A stretch of DNA of 64,000 nt from Psychroserpens mesophilus. GTDB lineage: Bacteria; Bacteroidota; Bacteroidia; Flavobacteriales; Flavobacteriaceae. The position numbers were made by a program, and so were the translations under genes. Of this stretch, positions 1 through 8,580 are shown piece by piece (within the stretch, counting starts at the first letter, position 1; each line of letters starts with the position of its first letter). The stretch is taken from the NCBI RefSeq assembly GCF_000826645.1, contig NZ_JXJP01000008.1, positions 496,001 through 560,000 on the forward strand. The letters are read 5' to 3'. The notes under the pieces were generated by a model, which saw only the letters and a program-made list of their open reading frames with translations, ran no database searches and was not told the DNA's origin.

Positions 1-465
1 TCTAAGCAATTAGCACAACGTTTTAGGGAACTATTTCTAAATGGAACATGGATTGCTAACACCAATTATCAAAAACTTCTCACTGATGTAAATTGGCTAC
101 AAGCGACTCAAAAAATAGGTACGATTAATACCATTGCTGTTCTAACTTTTCATATCAATTATTATGTGGAAGGTGTTTTACAAGTAATTGAAGGAGGTTC
201 TTTGGATATTAGAGATAAGTATAGTTTTGATGCGCCTAGAATTACTTCTGAAGGCGACTGGAAGTCTTTAAGAAACCTTTTTTTCAAAAACACTGAAGTC
301 TTTGCAAAGCACATTGAATCCATGACTGAAGACCAATTAGAATCAGTCTTTGTAGATGAAAAATACGGTTCCTACCGAAGAAATATTGAGGGCTTAATTG
401 AACATAGCTACTACCATTTGGGTCAATTGTCTCTCATTAAAAAAATGATATATGAAAAAAGATAA
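1..465 (+). CDS. DinB-like metal-dependent protein, 5' end outside window
   Basis: The frame is open from base 1 to a TAA at 463-465, so the start lies outside the window; 154 residues are visible. Counting from the first visible codon, His51 (in LTFHINYY) and His135/His139 (in EHSYYHLGQ) form the H...HxxxH triad that holds a metal in the DinB/YfiT four-helix-bundle superfamily. A GTG at 166 is not the start, because the homology and the first His lie upstream of it. Members of this family are thiol transferases or uncharacterised stress proteins; the specific reaction cannot be read from sequence. The next gene starts inside its last codons, so the two are probably co-translated. Confidence 0.7.
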   Translation, partial: SKQLAQRFRELFLNGTWIANTNYQKLLTDVNWLQATQKIGTINTIAVLTFHINYYVEGVLQVIEGGSLDIRDKYSFDAPRITSEGDWKSLRNLFFKNTEVFAKHIESMTEDQLESVFVDEKYGSYRRNIEGLIEHSYYHLGQLSLIKKMIYEKR

Positions 466-616
466 CAGATCTACGATTGGAATTGTGTTAGGTGTTGCCA
501 TTGGTACAGCTATAGGTGTTGCCACAGGAAAATTAGCGTTATGGTTAAGCATAGGGGTTGCACTTGGTGTAGCCTATTCCGCTAAAGTTAAAAAGGAACA
601 GAAAAAAGATCATTAG
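452..616 (+). CDS. Small glycine-zipper membrane protein (54 aa)
   Basis: ATG at 452 overlaps the end of the DinB-like gene by 14 bases; TAG at 614-616. The 54-residue product has a short Lys/Asp/Arg N-terminus, one long hydrophobic stretch (about residues 8-42) with repeated GxxxG-like spacing (VLGVAIGTAIGVATG and SIGVALGVA), and a Lys-rich tail. This is the layout of small inner-membrane YtxH/glycine-zipper-type proteins. It could be one hairpin of two short helices. No function is assigned. The tight overlap and coding-like composition support a real gene although it is short. Confidence 0.6.
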   Translation: MKKDNRSTIGIVLGVAIGTAIGVATGKLALWLSIGVALGVAYSAKVKKEQKKDH

Positions 617-637
617 TTGCAAAAACCTATTTCACGG

Positions 638-1297
638 CTAAGAAAAAAACTCGCGATACTGCATCACGCGAAAATCGAAAGTATTGAATTCTGGGTTTTT
701 AGATTTTAATTTTTTGTACAACGGCAATCGACTTATTGAAATATTTGCTGCTCCTGAACCTGAAGTTAATGAAACCGTTTTAATCATTCGCTGATCATCT
801 AAAACAAACTTATGAATTCTAGGAACTTCATTGGATACAACTTCTAACTTCAGATGAAACGCTTTCATATGTTTTCTGAAAAAATATTCTGGACCATTTT
901 TACTATTTCCGCCTGTAAATAATAAGGTATCAATATTTGGATACACTTTTAAATACTGAATTATATTTCTAAGCTTAATGTTTTTCATTCCTAAATCTGA
1001 AGCATCAATTTTATCGCGTTCAGCACTTTGTACTATGTCGCAAACGCCAATGTTATGTTTGATGAGAAAATTTTTTCGTTCATCAACAGCGGCTTTCGAA
1101 TTATCATATCTTAAATTAAGATTATGGATTTTATCAATAAATAACCAAAGTGAGTTGTAATGGCTTCCGTAGCAAAAATCAACATCTTGTTCTAAAAGAT
1201 CTCCTGTCGAAAAACGTGGAGGAGGCAAGGTACCAACAATTAATTTCGTTGTATCTTCTTGAATAAAGGGCTGGTATGGATGTATATGATTGAACAT
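638..1297 (-). CDS. Uracil-DNA glycosylase superfamily protein (HDG-like)
   Basis: A 219-residue protein. Near the N-terminus, VGTLPPPRFSTGD followed by FCYGSHYNSLW resembles the first active-site motif of the uracil-DNA glycosylase superfamily, especially the family-6/hypoxanthine-DNA-glycosylase group (GxxPS...FYgxxxNxFW). Near residue 180, LTSGSGAANISIS takes the place of the second, DNA-contacting motif. Members excise deaminated bases during base-excision repair, or are uncharacterised. The canonical water-activating Asp is not obvious, so activity and substrate are inferred. It is transcribed divergently from bTHX, with a degenerate dispersed repeat between them. Confidence 0.65.
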   Translation of the reverse strand: MFNHIHPYQPFIQEDTTKLIVGTLPPPRFSTGDLLEQDVDFCYGSHYNSLWLFIDKIHNLNLRYDNSKAAVDERKNFLIKHNIGVCDIVQSAERDKIDASDLGMKNIKLRNIIQYLKVYPNIDTLLFTGGNSKNGPEYFFRKHMKAFHLKLEVVSNEVPRIHKFVLDDQRMIKTVSLTSGSGAANISISRLPLYKKLKSKNPEFNTFDFRVMQYREFFS

Positions 1298-1300
1298 GAT

Positions 1301-1327
1301 GGATTCCTGACTTCGCAGAAATGACAG
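1301..1327. repeat. Degenerate dispersed intergenic repeat, copy 1
   Basis: The segment reads GGATTCCTGACTTCGCAGAA then ATGACAG. It matches the recurring intergenic pattern GA-TTC-TCG-(A/C)-CGCTCG-AAATGACA seen again at 8494, 26178 and 55891. It lies between the divergent glycosylase-like gene and bTHX. Confidence 0.45.
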
Positions 1328-1380
1328 TTGGACTTTTAATTAAATTTCGTTATCTTATAAAGATTGTAAAACACAGAGCA

Positions 1381-1506
1381 ATGGGAAAAGGTGATAAAAA
1401 ATCAAAACGAGGAAAAATTCACAAAGGAACCTTTGGCACTCGACGACCTAGAATAAAAAAACGACCAAGAACCGAAGATAAAATCAATCCAAATAAACGC
1501 AAGTAA
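1381..1506 (+). CDS. 30S ribosomal protein bTHX
   Basis: A 41-residue, strongly basic protein starting MGKGDKKSKRGKIHKGTFG and ending KINPNKRK. This Gly-Lys-rich N-terminus with a central TRRPRIKKRPR segment is typical of the small Thx protein that sits at the top of the 30S head. An in-frame ATG at 1321 would add 20 residues, but family members begin at MGKGD, so ATG 1381 is chosen. Its TAA (1504-1506) directly abuts the stop codon of the convergent yaaA gene, leaving no intergenic base. Confidence 0.85.
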   Translation: MGKGDKKSKRGKIHKGTFGTRRPRIKKRPRTEDKINPNKRK

Positions 1507-2265
1507 TTATCTGGTAAAGACTAATTCTTTGTCTGAAGACAAACTTTCAGTAAATCTGTAATTATCATAGTTAAACCCTTTGATATCTTCCAAGGTTTTT
1601 GCATCCGTATCAATGATGTAGCGTGCCATTAAACCTCTTGCCAATTTTGAAAAAATACCAATGGTTTTATATGTACCGTTTTTCAATTCCTGAAATTTGA
1701 TATCAATCACTGGTACTTTTAACACCTTAGTGTCTATGGCTTTAAAATATTCATTACTCGCCAGATTTAAAAAAAGCTCACCATCTTTCAATTCTTTATT
1801 TAAGGCTTCAGTCACTTGTTTTCTCCAATACTCATATAAATTTTTGCTTTTACCTACTGGAAATTTTGTTCCCATTTCCAAACGGTAAGGCTGAATTAAA
1901 TCCAGAGGTTTTAAAACACCATACAATCCTGATAATATACGAACTGTGTCTTGAAGTTGATTTAATTTTTTAGTATCGATGGTATAAGCATCTAAGCCTC
2001 TGTACACATCACCATTGAATGCATAAATGGCTTGCCTCGCATTATCCTTAGTAAAAGGCAAACTCCACTCCTGATTACGCTCGTAGTTTAATTGTCCGAG
2101 ATTATCAGAAATATGCATCAGCTTAGATAAGCTTTTAGCCGATTTCTTTTTCAATAATTTATTCAAACGTTCAGCTTCATTTAAAAAACAAGCTTCCGTT
2201 GTTTTGGTTGTTGGCAGTTTACTATCGTAGTCTAATGATTTTGCAGGAGACAATACTAATTTCAT
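1507..2265 (-). CDS. yaaA: Peroxide stress protein YaaA (DUF328/UPF0246)
   Basis: A 252-residue protein starting [18 protein letters not shown], the hallmark N-terminus of the YaaA family, with the conserved [11 protein letters not shown] and a C-terminal [10 protein letters not shown] segment. YaaA proteins bind DNA and help limit iron-driven oxidative damage during hydrogen-peroxide stress (established for the E. coli protein). The frame extends 18 codons upstream to 2319, but the family begins at the ATG at 2263-2265, so that start is used. It converges end to end with bTHX. Confidence 0.88.
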   Translation of the reverse strand: MKLVLSPAKSLDYDSKLPTTKTTEACFLNEAERLNKLLKKKSAKSLSKLMHISDNLGQLNYERNQEWSLPFTKDNARQAIYAFNGDVYRGLDAYTIDTKKLNQLQDTVRILSGLYGVLKPLDLIQPYRLEMGTKFPVGKSKNLYEYWRKQVTEALNKELKDGELFLNLASNEYFKAIDTKVLKVPVIDIKFQELKNGTYKTIGIFSKLARGLMARYIIDTDAKTLEDIKGFNYDNYRFTESLSSDKELVFTR

Positions 2266-2371
2266 ACTTTGTGATTTTCTATTTTCAAAGTTACGATTAC
2301 AGAAACTAAAATTCAACATAAGAATTTTTTAATTTCAATAGTATAATAAGTAGAATTTATCCTAAAAGCAA

Positions 2372-3751
2372 CTAATCCATTGTACCTTCCTGAAGCACTT
2401 GCCAAGTAAAGTTCAAATACAAATCACTTCTAGCCTCCATAGGATCTCTATCATCAGATCGAACAATTTTCATCTTCTTATCTAAAATTTCAAGATTTCG
2501 ACTGGTATCTCTTATCAGTTTATTGTGTTGTGTATGTTCAAAATACTTATGTTCTTTATGCACAATATTTGAATAACTATACATATAAAATTTTGTGCCA
2601 ATTGCTTTTTGAAGAAAATAGAAAAACACATCATCCTGACCATAAGCTCCAGAAAATTCTTCATCAACACCTTTTGTTCTTAGAAAAACCTCTTTGTTCA
2701 TAAAAAACACATTAAAATGAGGATCAACTCGTTTCATTCCTGCATAGGTTATAAATTTAAATATGGAATTTCTTGGTGGATGAAAATAGATTAAACTCTC
2801 AAATAAATTTTCTGGGAAAAAGATATCTAAATCAGTAACTACAATATTTTCAGACTTAGCAAACTGAACACCCAAATTTCTTGCTCCTGGTTGATTCCAT
2901 TTAATATTTTCATTAATTCGAACTAAGGTATAATTCAGTTTAACATCATCGGCAATCGTAATCGGAGTTTTTGAACCATCATCAACAAATACAAAATGAA
3001 TTTGTTTCAAAATATCTTCTTTGTATGTGCTGTAAATTTCAATTAGCTCTTTTATGGGATCGTAGGTGTTATCTTCTAAGTAATATTGAACAATATAAGT
3101 TAGTCTAATATTAGATTGCACAAAATGTTCTTTAAAGTAAGAAATGTATTTTTTGTGTTTTATGGGATTTGTATAGGCATCAATATCCCAAGAAGAAATA
3201 TCTGCATTGTGATACCCAAACTGTTGATTCCAAATTCCATTCTCTACCGCAAATTCATGAGCAATTTCCAACGAAGCAAATTCTATACCTTTATGTTCCA
3301 AATAGGTTTTATAGGTTTTACAAATACTATAATCTTCTGGGTGAACAATTTCAATTTGTGGGTCTTTAGCTAAAATTTCAAGAAGTTTTTTTGAGCGAAG
3401 ACTAAAGCCTCCATTACCCATTCCCCATTTTGCTGGAGCACCTATATAATCATAATTTAAAAACTTCGGATTCCATTGTTTTGGATTTAAAACAAAACCA
3501 TCATACTGAATGATAAGAACAAAATCAGTATCAACATAATTATGGAGTCGCTTGATCATAAACTCACTATAAGCTTCAATCGTATTGATTTTTGGAATGT
3601 TCACAATTCGATTATCATCAGATTCAAAATGTGTTAACAGTTTAACTTCTTTAAACTTAATTTCTTTCTGAGAGACATCTGCAGCATAAATCAATCGTTC
3701 TATGTCAATACAATCAATACCTAAAAGGGTTACATTATCTAGATTAATCAT
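2372..3751 (-). CDS. Two-domain glycosyltransferase (DUF5672 + GT2)
   Basis: 459 residues with two parts. Residues about 1-215 resemble DUF5672, a glycosyltransferase-like domain: IIQYDGFVLNPKQW, YDYIGAPAKW and MGNGGFSLRSKK. Residues about 220-430 are a GT-A fold of family 2 type: FVFVDDGSKTP for nucleotide binding, TDLDIFF as the metal-binding DxD, and SGAYGQDDVFFYF as the acceptor-side acidic motif. There is no signal peptide or membrane span, so it is cytosolic. The start follows the upstream GT9 gene by one base, implying co-translation. Sugar and acceptor are unknown; a surface glycan or protein glycan is inferred from the neighbour. Confidence 0.72.
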   Translation of the reverse strand: MINLDNVTLLGIDCIDIERLIYAADVSQKEIKFKEVKLLTHFESDDNRIVNIPKINTIEAYSEFMIKRLHNYVDTDFVLIIQYDGFVLNPKQWNPKFLNYDYIGAPAKWGMGNGGFSLRSKKLLEILAKDPQIEIVHPEDYSICKTYKTYLEHKGIEFASLEIAHEFAVENGIWNQQFGYHNADISSWDIDAYTNPIKHKKYISYFKEHFVQSNIRLTYIVQYYLEDNTYDPIKELIEIYSTYKEDILKQIHFVFVDDGSKTPITIADDVKLNYTLVRINENIKWNQPGARNLGVQFAKSENIVVTDLDIFFPENLFESLIYFHPPRNSIFKFITYAGMKRVDPHFNVFFMNKEVFLRTKGVDEEFSGAYGQDDVFFYFLQKAIGTKFYMYSYSNIVHKEHKYFEHTQHNKLIRDTSRNLEILDKKMKIVRSDDRDPMEARSDLYLNFTWQVLQEGTMD

Positions 3752-3752
3752 A

Positions 3753-4928
3753 CTAATACTGGTGTTTTACAGAAGTCAAGTCAGGAATAGCCACAAACAG
3801 CTCAAGTTCAATTAGAGCTTGAAAAATATCTCTAAACTGATATGGAATAGTATCAATATTGATATGTGTTTCACCTAAATTATGTTTCATAAACGCAAAG
3901 CTTTCTGAATCTTTTATATCAATTAGATACTCATTATCCTTACTTTGAAAAATGATACTATCGTCTTCAAATATAAAGCTGAAGTCTGGGTTTAATTTAT
4001 AAATTAAGGTTTGCTTAATATTCATTTTTTTGAACAAACGATATAACAAAAACATCATTTTTTCCGGTGAGACGTTATTTAAACAAACTCGATTTTCACA
4101 AGCTAAAATCACATGATAATTACACCTTAAACCACAATTTCCTCGTTTTCCCCATATAAGCTCAACCTGTTCAGAAAATGCTCCCCAAGAACCTGGTCCG
4201 GTTGGTCCGTAAATAGTTAATATAGGAATATTAAAAGCACCAGCTAAATGTGTGATTCCTGCATCATTTCCAATATGAAAAAATGCTCCAGAGACTTCTT
4301 CTGCAACAACATCGATGTCACCTGTAATGAGTTCATATTTCAAATTCGGAATAGTAAAATAAGGCTCAGGGTTCGGATCGTTCGGACCAATTATAATTTT
4401 TGCTTTTAACTCAGGAAAATCCTCATGAATATGCTCAATGAGTTTCGCATAATAATCAATTGGCCAAGCTTTTAATAAAAATCCTGCTCCTGGATGAACT
4501 GTGTAATACAATTCTTCAGAATTGGTTTTTTCAAAATATGGATACTGATTTTTAGATTTTTTAATATCTGGAAACAGCGCAACAATACCATCTTTGTAAT
4601 GCTCAATAGAATGTTGCTTCACTTTCTTATGTGTATGATAGGTAATTTGAGGCCGCTTTTCTAAATCGTTTTGAAATTTCGGATAGTTACCTAGTTCAAT
4701 GACCTCATCAAAATCGTCTTCATTAACCTCATTTTCATCAATTACAGAGATTCCTTTGAGATGTTTTCTGAATAAATTAACTAATCTTGGTTGCGTGGCA
4801 TAAGTCACAACATTGAACTTCTGCTTCAGCATATAAAGCGAAGGCATTGTAAAAAAAATATCTCCTATGCCTCCATAACTTTTGTAAACCAGAATTGATG
4901 TGTTTTTTATTGAATTAGCTTCAGACAT
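3753..4928 (-). CDS. Glycosyltransferase family 9 (heptosyltransferase-like) with C-terminal extra domain
   Basis: 391 residues. KSYGGIGDIFFTMPSLYML is the glycine-rich N-terminal motif of ADP-heptose:LPS heptosyltransferase-like GT-B enzymes; VHPGAGFLLKAWP and HIGNDAGITHLAGAF are the sugar-nucleotide and catalytic-region motifs. A Cys cluster (CGLRCNYH...CENRVC) follows. After about residue 305 there is a further domain of some 85 residues (beta-rich, then helices), not part of the usual GT9 core and faintly like a PqqD/winged-helix fold. It is first in a two-gene unit with the DUF5672-GT2 gene. Donor and acceptor are not predictable. Confidence 0.75.
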   Translation of the reverse strand: MSEANSIKNTSILVYKSYGGIGDIFFTMPSLYMLKQKFNVVTYATQPRLVNLFRKHLKGISVIDENEVNEDDFDEVIELGNYPKFQNDLEKRPQITYHTHKKVKQHSIEHYKDGIVALFPDIKKSKNQYPYFEKTNSEELYYTVHPGAGFLLKAWPIDYYAKLIEHIHEDFPELKAKIIIGPNDPNPEPYFTIPNLKYELITGDIDVVAEEVSGAFFHIGNDAGITHLAGAFNIPILTIYGPTGPGSWGAFSEQVELIWGKRGNCGLRCNYHVILACENRVCLNNVSPEKMMFLLYRLFKKMNIKQTLIYKLNPDFSFIFEDDSIIFQSKDNEYLIDIKDSESFAFMKHNLGETHINIDTIPYQFRDIFQALIELELFVAIPDLTSVKHQY

Positions 4929-5025
4929 AGATTGCTTAAATATAAAAACTTCCTTCTTGCATCATTATGCTTAAAGGAAGTTTACTAAAATTTTAAAGTT
5001 TTGAACTATTTAAAAAGGACAGGTT

Positions 5026-5211
5026 TTAATAACCTCCATCGTAGTAACCATTATCATAGTATCCATCATCAAAATACTGGTCATTGTAATAACCATCATC
5101 AAACATTCCGTTATCGTCATCATCTGATGAACATGAAACACCTACAATACTTGCTACAGATGTAATTAATAATGTTTGTCCAGTCTTCTTTATAAAATCT
5201 CTTCTTTTCAT
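5026..5211 (-). CDS. Very small Tat-type lipoprotein with DGYY repeats
   Basis: 61 residues. The N-terminus MKRRDFIKKTG is a twin-arginine motif, followed by a hydrophobic core and VGVSC, a lipobox with lipidated Cys27. After the Cys comes SSDDDD, typical of Bacteroidota lipoproteins. The mature part is only about 35 residues, built from Asp-Gly-Tyr-Tyr/Asn-Gly-Tyr-Tyr units. It stands alone between the GT9 gene and rluD. A CAAAAATA at 5235-5242 gives TATTTTTG on the coding strand, a possible -7 box. Function unknown. It could be a truncated oxidoreductase-type Tat lipoprotein that kept its export signal, but no trace of a longer gene is seen. Confidence 0.6.
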   Translation of the reverse strand: MKRRDFIKKTGQTLLITSVASIVGVSCSSDDDDNGMFDDGYYNDQYFDDGYYDNGYYDGGY

Positions 5212-5270
5212 GTGTATGTGGTAATATCCTTAAACAAAAATAACAATTTATTTTAATTTGTGTGTATTAT

Positions 5271-6308
5271 TTATTCCTCTGTATGCTTAGCGTACTGACG
5301 CCATTTTTCGATACATAGCTGCATATCTTCGGGAATGGGCGAGTCAAATCGCATCTGCTCTCCAGTAGTTGGATGCATAAATCCTAAGGTTTTCGCATGT
5401 AAAGCCTGTCTTGGCAATAGTTTAAAACAGTTATCTACAAACTGTTTATATTTTGAAAACGTAGTGCCTTTTAATATGCGTTCTCCTCCATAACGTTCGT
5501 CATTAAATAACGTGTGACCAATATGTTTCATGTGTACTCGAATCTGGTGTGTACGACCAGTTTCTAGTTTACAAGACACTAATGTTACATAGCCCAAACG
5601 TTCAATAACTTTATAATGTGTTACAGCTGGTTTGCCTTTATCTTCATCATCACCTTCAAAAACAGTGTTCTGTAAACGGTTTTTAGGATGACGACCGATA
5701 TGACCTTCAATCGTTCCTTCATCGTCTTCAATATTTCCCCAAACTATAGCGACATATTCACGCTCACTAGTTTTATTGAAAAACTGTTTCGATAAATGTG
5801 TCATTGCTTTTTCCGTCTTAGCAATCACTAATAATCCACTGGTATCTTTATCAATTCTGTGTACTAATCCAGGACGTTCGCTACTGTTATTTGGTAAGTT
5901 TTCAAAATGAAACACCAAAGCATTAATCAGTGTTCCCGAATAATTCCCATGACCTGGATGCACAACCATTCCGGCAGGTTTATTTACCACTAGTAATTGG
6001 TCATCTTCATAAACTATATCTAATGCAATATCTTCGGGAGTCAGCAAATATTCGTAAGGTGGATGTTCTAAAAGAACCCGAATCTTATCTAAAGGTTTTA
6101 CCTTATAATTAGATTTTACAGGAGTTCCATTAACATAAATACTGCCATCTTTTGCTGCTGCCTGAATTTTATTACGAGTGGCATTTTCAATACGATTCAT
6201 TAAATATTTATCGATACGAAGAGGTGCCTGACCTTTATCGGCAACAAAAGAATGATGTTCGAATAACTCGTCATCATTCGCATCTGTTGGTTGTGTTGTA
6301 GTTGTCAT
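5271..6308 (-). CDS. rluD: RluA/RluD-family 23S rRNA pseudouridine synthase
   Basis: 345 residues from the chosen ATG at 6306-6308, one base after the stop of the PASTA gene; an in-frame ATG at 6332 would overlap that gene by 23 bases and is the alternative. An N-terminal S4 RNA-binding domain (LRIDKYLMNRI...DGSIYVNG) precedes the catalytic domain, whose RPGLVHRIDKDTSGLLV motif carries the nucleophilic Asp (residue 153). The later KLETGRTHQIRVHM is also family-typical. Such enzymes isomerise uridines in the large-subunit rRNA; the exact target positions are not certain. It is probably co-transcribed with the PASTA gene. Confidence 0.88.
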   Translation of the reverse strand: MTTTTQPTDANDDELFEHHSFVADKGQAPLRIDKYLMNRIENATRNKIQAAAKDGSIYVNGTPVKSNYKVKPLDKIRVLLEHPPYEYLLTPEDIALDIVYEDDQLLVVNKPAGMVVHPGHGNYSGTLINALVFHFENLPNNSSERPGLVHRIDKDTSGLLVIAKTEKAMTHLSKQFFNKTSEREYVAIVWGNIEDDEGTIEGHIGRHPKNRLQNTVFEGDDEDKGKPAVTHYKVIERLGYVTLVSCKLETGRTHQIRVHMKHIGHTLFNDERYGGERILKGTTFSKYKQFVDNCFKLLPRQALHAKTLGFMHPTTGEQMRFDSPIPEDMQLCIEKWRQYAKHTEE

Positions 6309-6309
6309 G

Positions 6310-6870
6310 TTAGTTTGATGAACGATTTCCATTACCTAATACAACATCTATTTTAGACGTTAAAGGCAACATGTCACCAGCTTTTATGGTTTCGCCATTA
6401 TGTTTAATTGCAAGCACTTCGTCTTTACCAATATCATCAGCATAAGTGATTTTACCAACTTCAAAACCAAGGGCTTCTAAGGTTGGTTTGGCTTGACGAA
6501 ATGTACGACGTACAATATTAGGTACTGCTACTTTTCGGTAGCCTGACGGATTTAAAATTAAATAAATCTTTCTGTTTTCTTTTACCTGACTACCAGCTTC
6601 AGGATATTGTTCTATAACCGAATACTTAGGGTATTTAGGATTGAAATTGGCTGAGTCTTGAATTTCCATTGCCAGATCTTTATCGCTTAATTCAATCTTT
6701 ACGGTTTCAATTGTTTTTCCTTTTAAATCTGGAACCTGAATAAACTCACCATGATTGGTCGTACTTCTCAACCACCACATCATTAAAAAAACAAGAACAA
6801 TGATGGCCACAATTGCTAGTGCTAATTGTTTAAAAAATGTTTTGCTGGTTATAAATTTGATAAAACTCAT
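6310..6870 (-). CDS. Membrane-anchored PASTA-domain protein
   Basis: 186 residues. One transmembrane helix (about residues 15-33, LALAIVAIIVLVFLMMWWL) follows a short basic cytosolic start. Two PASTA repeats follow: residues about 43-110 (IQVPDLKGKTIETVKIEL ... VKENRKIYLILNPSG) and about 115-182 (VAVPNIVRRTFRQAKPTLEA ... KIDVVLGNG). PASTA modules bind peptidoglycan fragments in other proteins. Here there is no kinase or transpeptidase domain, so it is a stand-alone periplasmic PASTA protein. The position between rluD and the divergent ddl is common in flavobacteria. CAAATATA at 6890-6897 (TATATTTG on the coding strand) is a possible -7 element. Confidence 0.85.
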   Translation of the reverse strand: MSFIKFITSKTFFKQLALAIVAIIVLVFLMMWWLRSTTNHGEFIQVPDLKGKTIETVKIELSDKDLAMEIQDSANFNPKYPKYSVIEQYPEAGSQVKENRKIYLILNPSGYRKVAVPNIVRRTFRQAKPTLEALGFEVGKITYADDIGKDEVLAIKHNGETIKAGDMLPLTSKIDVVLGNGNRSSN

Positions 6871-6990
6871 GTCATAATTTAACTGTTGACAAATATATAA
6901 AAACGAAAGCGTTTACTTATGTGTTTATTTGGTATTTTAGCTTAACTGATAATTCTTTAGTTTTATTGTTTGTAAAACAAATTAGGCATA

Positions 6991-7965
6991 ATGAAAAAAA
7001 ATATAGCCATCATCATGGGAGGTTATTCAAGTGAATATGAAATCTCCCTTAAAAGTGGACAAGTCGTTTACAAATCTCTTGATAAAAATAAATACAATGC
7101 ATATCGCATTCATATTTTTAAAAACAAATGGGTTTTTGTGAATGATTTTAACGAGGAATTTGAAATTGATAAAAATGATTTTTCTGTTCGTGTCAATGAA
7201 ACTAAAATCAATTTCGATTGTGTGTTTAATGCCATACATGGTTCTCCTGGCGAAGATGGTTTTATGCAAGGCTATTTTAAACTATTGAATATGCCTCACA
7301 CTAGTTGTGGTATGTATCAGGCTGCTTTAACGTTTAATAAACGCGATTGCTTAAGCACTTTAAAACCTTATGGCATCAAAACAGCTGAATCTTATTTTGT
7401 CAATTTAGGAGATCATATAGACGAAGAAGCCATCGTTAACAAAGTAGGATTACCTTGTTTTGTTAAAGCCAATCGTGCTGGAAGTAGCTTCGGAATTACA
7501 AAGGTTTATAGAAAAGAAGAACTTCTCAACGCTTTAGATGTTGCCTTTAAAGAAGATGATGAAGTGATTATAGAATCTTATTTAGATGGTGTTGAAGTTT
7601 CTGTTGGTGTGATTACTTATAAAGGAAAAGTTACTGTGTTACCTATAACTGAAATCGTTTCAGACAATGATTTCTTCGATTATAAAGCTAAATACTTAGG
7701 AGAATCTCAAGAAATTACTCCCGCTCGTATTGATGATGACCTTGCTGAAAAGGTAAGAAACACGGCAAAAAAAGTATATGACGTTCTAAAATTAAAAGGG
7801 TTTAGCAGAAGTGAATACATTTTTAAAAATGGAGAACCTCACCTTCTGGAAGTCAATACCGTTCCAGGTTTAACTGAAGCAAGCATCTTACCACAGCAAG
7901 CAGCAAAATCAGGTATAAGTCTAAGTGATTTATTTGAAAATGCTATTGAAGAAGCACTCAAATAA
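6991..7965 (+). CDS. ddl: D-alanine--D-alanine ligase
   Basis: 324 residues, an ATP-grasp enzyme that joins two D-alanines for peptidoglycan precursors. Visible motifs: N-terminal IIMGGYSSEYEISLKSG, FNAIHGSPGEDG, the ATP-grasp core LPCFVKANRAGSSFGITKV, EVSVGVITY, and the C-terminal metal-binding LLEVNTVPGLTEASILPQQA. Length and motif order match the family. It is transcribed away from the PASTA-rluD pair and precedes coaD by 61 bases. Confidence 0.95.
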   Translation: MKKNIAIIMGGYSSEYEISLKSGQVVYKSLDKNKYNAYRIHIFKNKWVFVNDFNEEFEIDKNDFSVRVNETKINFDCVFNAIHGSPGEDGFMQGYFKLLNMPHTSCGMYQAALTFNKRDCLSTLKPYGIKTAESYFVNLGDHIDEEAIVNKVGLPCFVKANRAGSSFGITKVYRKEELLNALDVAFKEDDEVIIESYLDGVEVSVGVITYKGKVTVLPITEIVSDNDFFDYKAKYLGESQEITPARIDDDLAEKVRNTAKKVYDVLKLKGFSRSEYIFKNGEPHLLEVNTVPGLTEASILPQQAAKSGISLSDLFENAIEEALK

Positions 7966-7973
7966 TTAATATT

Positions 7974-7981
7974 TATATTTG
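7974..7981 (+). promoter_or_regulatory. Putative coaD promoter -7 element
   Basis: TATATTTG matches the Bacteroidota -7 consensus TAnnTTTG, 45 bases before the coaD ATG. A TTG at 7946-7948 lies 25 bases upstream, slightly beyond the usual spacing, so the -33 match is weak. Confidence 0.45.
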
Positions 7982-8026
7982 TAATACAAACCTTAAATGA
8001 TATTTCTGCTTTAGCAGAAGGTACAA

Positions 8027-8482
8027 ATGAAACGAGCATTATTTCCTGGATCTTTTGATCCCATAACTTTAGGTCACTATGACATCATTAAACGAGGCAT
8101 CAAGCTTTTTGATGAAGTTATTGTTGCTATTGGTAAAAACGCCGACAAAAATTACATGTTCTCACTTGAGCAACGAAAATTGTTTATCGAGAATGCCTTT
8201 AAAAATGAGCCAAAAGTTAAAGTGGTTACCTATGAAGGTTTAACTATCGATTTTTGTAAAGAAATTGACGCCCAATTTATATTAAGAGGTTTAAGAAATC
8301 CTGCCGATTTTGAATTTGAGAAAGCAATCGCACATACCAATCGAAAACTCTCTAAAATTGAAACTGTGTTTTTATTAACTGCTGCGCAAACCTCTTATAT
8401 TTCGTCTTCAATAGTGAGAGATGTCATCAGAAATAATGGCGATTATACAGTTTTAGTTCCTGAAAGTGTAACGCTTAAATAA
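8027..8482 (+). CDS. coaD: Pantetheine-phosphate adenylyltransferase
   Basis: 151 residues. It transfers AMP from ATP to 4'-phosphopantetheine, the penultimate step of coenzyme A synthesis. The N-terminal LFPGSFDPITLGHYDII contains the TxGH nucleotidyltransferase motif (TLGH, residues 14-17). FILRGLRNPADFEFE and YISSSIVRDVI supply the substrate-binding and second nucleotide-binding motifs. Length is normal. Same strand as ddl, with what may be its own promoter in the gap. Confidence 0.95.
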   Translation: MKRALFPGSFDPITLGHYDIIKRGIKLFDEVIVAIGKNADKNYMFSLEQRKLFIENAFKNEPKVKVVTYEGLTIDFCKEIDAQFILRGLRNPADFEFEKAIAHTNRKLSKIETVFLLTAAQTSYISSSIVRDVIRNNGDYTVLVPESVTLK

Positions 8483-8493
8483 GGTTTCACACA

Positions 8494-8535
8494 TGAGATT
8501 TCTCGTCACGTGTTCCTCGTTCTGTCGAAATGACA
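8494..8535. repeat. Degenerate dispersed intergenic repeat, copy 2
   Basis: This stretch contains GATTTCTCGTCACG and, further on, CTCGTTCTGTCGAAATGACA. It is the longest of four related intergenic segments (also 1301, 26178, 55891). It lies between the ends of the convergent coaD and response-regulator genes. Confidence 0.5.
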
Positions 8536-8580
8536 AATTTTTATTTCTTCCATTGAACTCAAAAAAATATTAATCTGATA

